Under the pieces are notes generated by a model. It had not been told where the DNA came from. It saw only the letters and a list, made by a program, of their open reading frames with translations, and made no database searches. A DNA stretch of 14,270 nucleotides from Phycisphaerales bacterium (GTDB lineage: Bacteria > Planctomycetota > Phycisphaerae > Phycisphaerales > UBA1924): the NCBI GenBank assembly GCA_029212425.1, contig JARGNC010000051.1, positions 1 through 14,270 on the forward strand. Direction: 5' to 3'. Shown piece after piece: positions 13,476-14,270 of the stretch; position 1 is the stretch's first letter, and each line of letters opens with the position of its first letter. The position numbers were made by a program, and so were the translations under genes.

Positions 13476-14270
13476 GCTTTTTGAATCCCATCGCGGGATT
13501 GATCGCTGGGTCGATCGGGTCGGCTTTGGTGGTGTTGTTCTGGATGCTCAAACTGCGTCGTCGTCCTGTTCGCGTATCCTCTACGCTGCTCTGGAAGAAG
13601 TCGATCCGTGATCTGGAGGGCAATGTGCCTTGGCAGCGGGTTCGTCCTTCTGTGCTGTTGTTTTTGCAGTTGCTCGCGGTGATCCTGCTCTCGCTGGCGA
13701 TCGCTCGTCCGACTCAAGAAGCGGGGATCGATCAGCTGGGTGGTGGTGAGGTCGTTGTGGTGATCGATGCGGGCGCGTCGATGAATGCGATCGCGGATGT
13801 GGACGGGAATACGAGACTGGCAATCGCGCAGCGGGATGCGGCGGAGCTTGTCCGCTCGATCGGGAGCCGATCCCCTTCGACGGAGTTTCGGGTGATCCGC
13901 GCTGGGATGACGGCTCAACTGGTCTCTGGATCAGCGGGTTCATGGAGAAGGGCGCGAGCGGCGATCGAGTCGATCCAAGCAAGCGATGCGCCGAGTGATC
14001 TGGATGCTGCTGTGGAGCTGATCGCGTCGATTCGTGATGGAGAGCAGACATCAGAGCGGGCTCCAGAAATAGAACGATCCGTGCAGGTGTTCGCGTTTAC
14101 TGATGGGGATGTCAGTGATGGATCGGTGTTTGTGCAGCGTCCATCGACTGATTTTGAAGCGCGTGATCTTCGTGGGAATCTGGGCATTGTGCTGACTGGC
14201 GCTCAGCGTGATCAAACGGATGCGGTGGGGTGCCGAGTGTTTGTGACTGTCGCGGGAGCGATACCCAGCA
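13463..14270 (+). CDS. BatA-like protein with von Willebrand A domain, 3' end beyond window
   Basis: The first 269 residues of a membrane vWA protein. The N-terminus matches the aerotolerance BatA N-terminal domain: FLNPIAG, a membrane helix (about 9-28), LKLRRRPVRVSSTLLWKKS (29-47), a second helix (about 63-81) and ARPTQE. The vWA domain begins GGEVVVVIDAGASMNA (94-109). The metal-site motif DxSxS reads D102-A-G-A-S106, so the first Ser is Gly; the later loops read SDLDAAVEL (about 178-186) and FTDGD (212-216). Such proteins usually partner MoxR ATPases. The ATG at 13463 overlaps rlmE by 13 bases in another frame; TTG at 13472 (giving LSFLNP, closer to typical BatA starts) is an alternative. 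Neither has a clear ribosome site, so coupling to rlmE translation is likely. The reading frame is open at the right edge. Confidence 0.85.
   Translation, partial: MEQLSFLNPIAGLIAGSIGSALVVLFWMLKLRRRPVRVSSTLLWKKSIRDLEGNVPWQRVRPSVLLFLQLLAVILLSLAIARPTQEAGIDQLGGGEVVVVIDAGASMNAIADVDGNTRLAIAQRDAAELVRSIGSRSPSTEFRVIRAGMTAQLVSGSAGSWRRARAAIESIQASDAPSDLDAAVELIASIRDGEQTSERAPEIERSVQVFAFTDGDVSDGSVFVQRPSTDFEARDLRGNLGIVLTGAQRDQTDAVGCRVFVTVAGAIPS

Noticed and set aside
13223..13918. 231-codon minus-strand open frame opposite the end of rlmE and the start of the BatA-like gene
   Set aside because: Both plus-strand genes here carry clear family motifs; the antisense product is Arg/Gln/His-rich without structure.
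1..14270. CRISPR arrays, insertion sequences, attachment sites or phage genes
   Set aside because: No spaced direct repeats, transposase or integrase motifs, or terminal repeats were seen; base composition and gene style look uniform.

Overview
The window looks like chromosomal DNA of a planctomycete, most likely class Phycisphaerae. This is inferred from gene content, not from a search. The pointers are an exported protein with a PEP-CTERM-like tail of the Pro-Ala-Pro/Arg4 type, a MoxR ATPase and a separate BatA-like von Willebrand protein, a bacterial GH3-family enzyme, a PNGase F-like secreted protein behind a lectin-like domain, and several secreted or helical proteins of unknown function. 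The DNA is GC-rich, densely coding and carries no insertion sequence, integrase, phage gene or CRISPR array. No gene-free gap exceeds about 170 bases.

Layout. (1) 3-4157, plus strand: the 3' part of a GH3-family acyl-adenylating enzyme; then a good sigma70-type promoter overlapped by a perfect palindrome; then a tight three-gene unit of a DinB-fold protein, an NRDE/TANGO2-family protein (start touching the previous stop) and NuoH, the membrane quinone-site subunit of complex I, here away from any other nuo gene. (2) 4214-5308, minus strand: an exported protein made of two copies of one domain. (3) 5391-6660, plus: a promoter, an 85-nt tRNA with anticodon GCA (Cys) and a long, class II-like variable arm, a strong intrinsic terminator, then a MoxR AAA+ ATPase. 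(4) 6827-7700, plus: the PEP-CTERM-like protein and its terminator. (5) 7708-10589, minus: a probable four-gene operon in the order GT2 polyprenyl-phosphate-type glycosyltransferase, LAB_N membrane protein (ATGA overlap), and two unrecognised proteins. (6) 10684-14270, plus: an Isc-type [2Fe-2S] ferredoxin, the PNGase F-like secreted protein, the 23S rRNA methyltransferase RlmE, and a BatA-like protein that overlaps rlmE and runs off the window.

How the genes fit together. Most of the region is core housekeeping (tRNA, RlmE, NuoH, ferredoxin) mixed with envelope and export functions. The clearest functional pair is GT2 plus LAB_N, which suggests lipid-linked sugar synthesis and handling at the membrane; the two downstream unknowns may assist or may only share the transcript. 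MoxR and the BatA-like protein normally work together as chaperone and vWA partner but lie about 6.8 kb apart here, with no DUF58 gene between them. The most unusual items are the class II-like tRNA-Cys, the lectin-like plus PNGase F fusion with an altered active site, and the four-gene minus operon.
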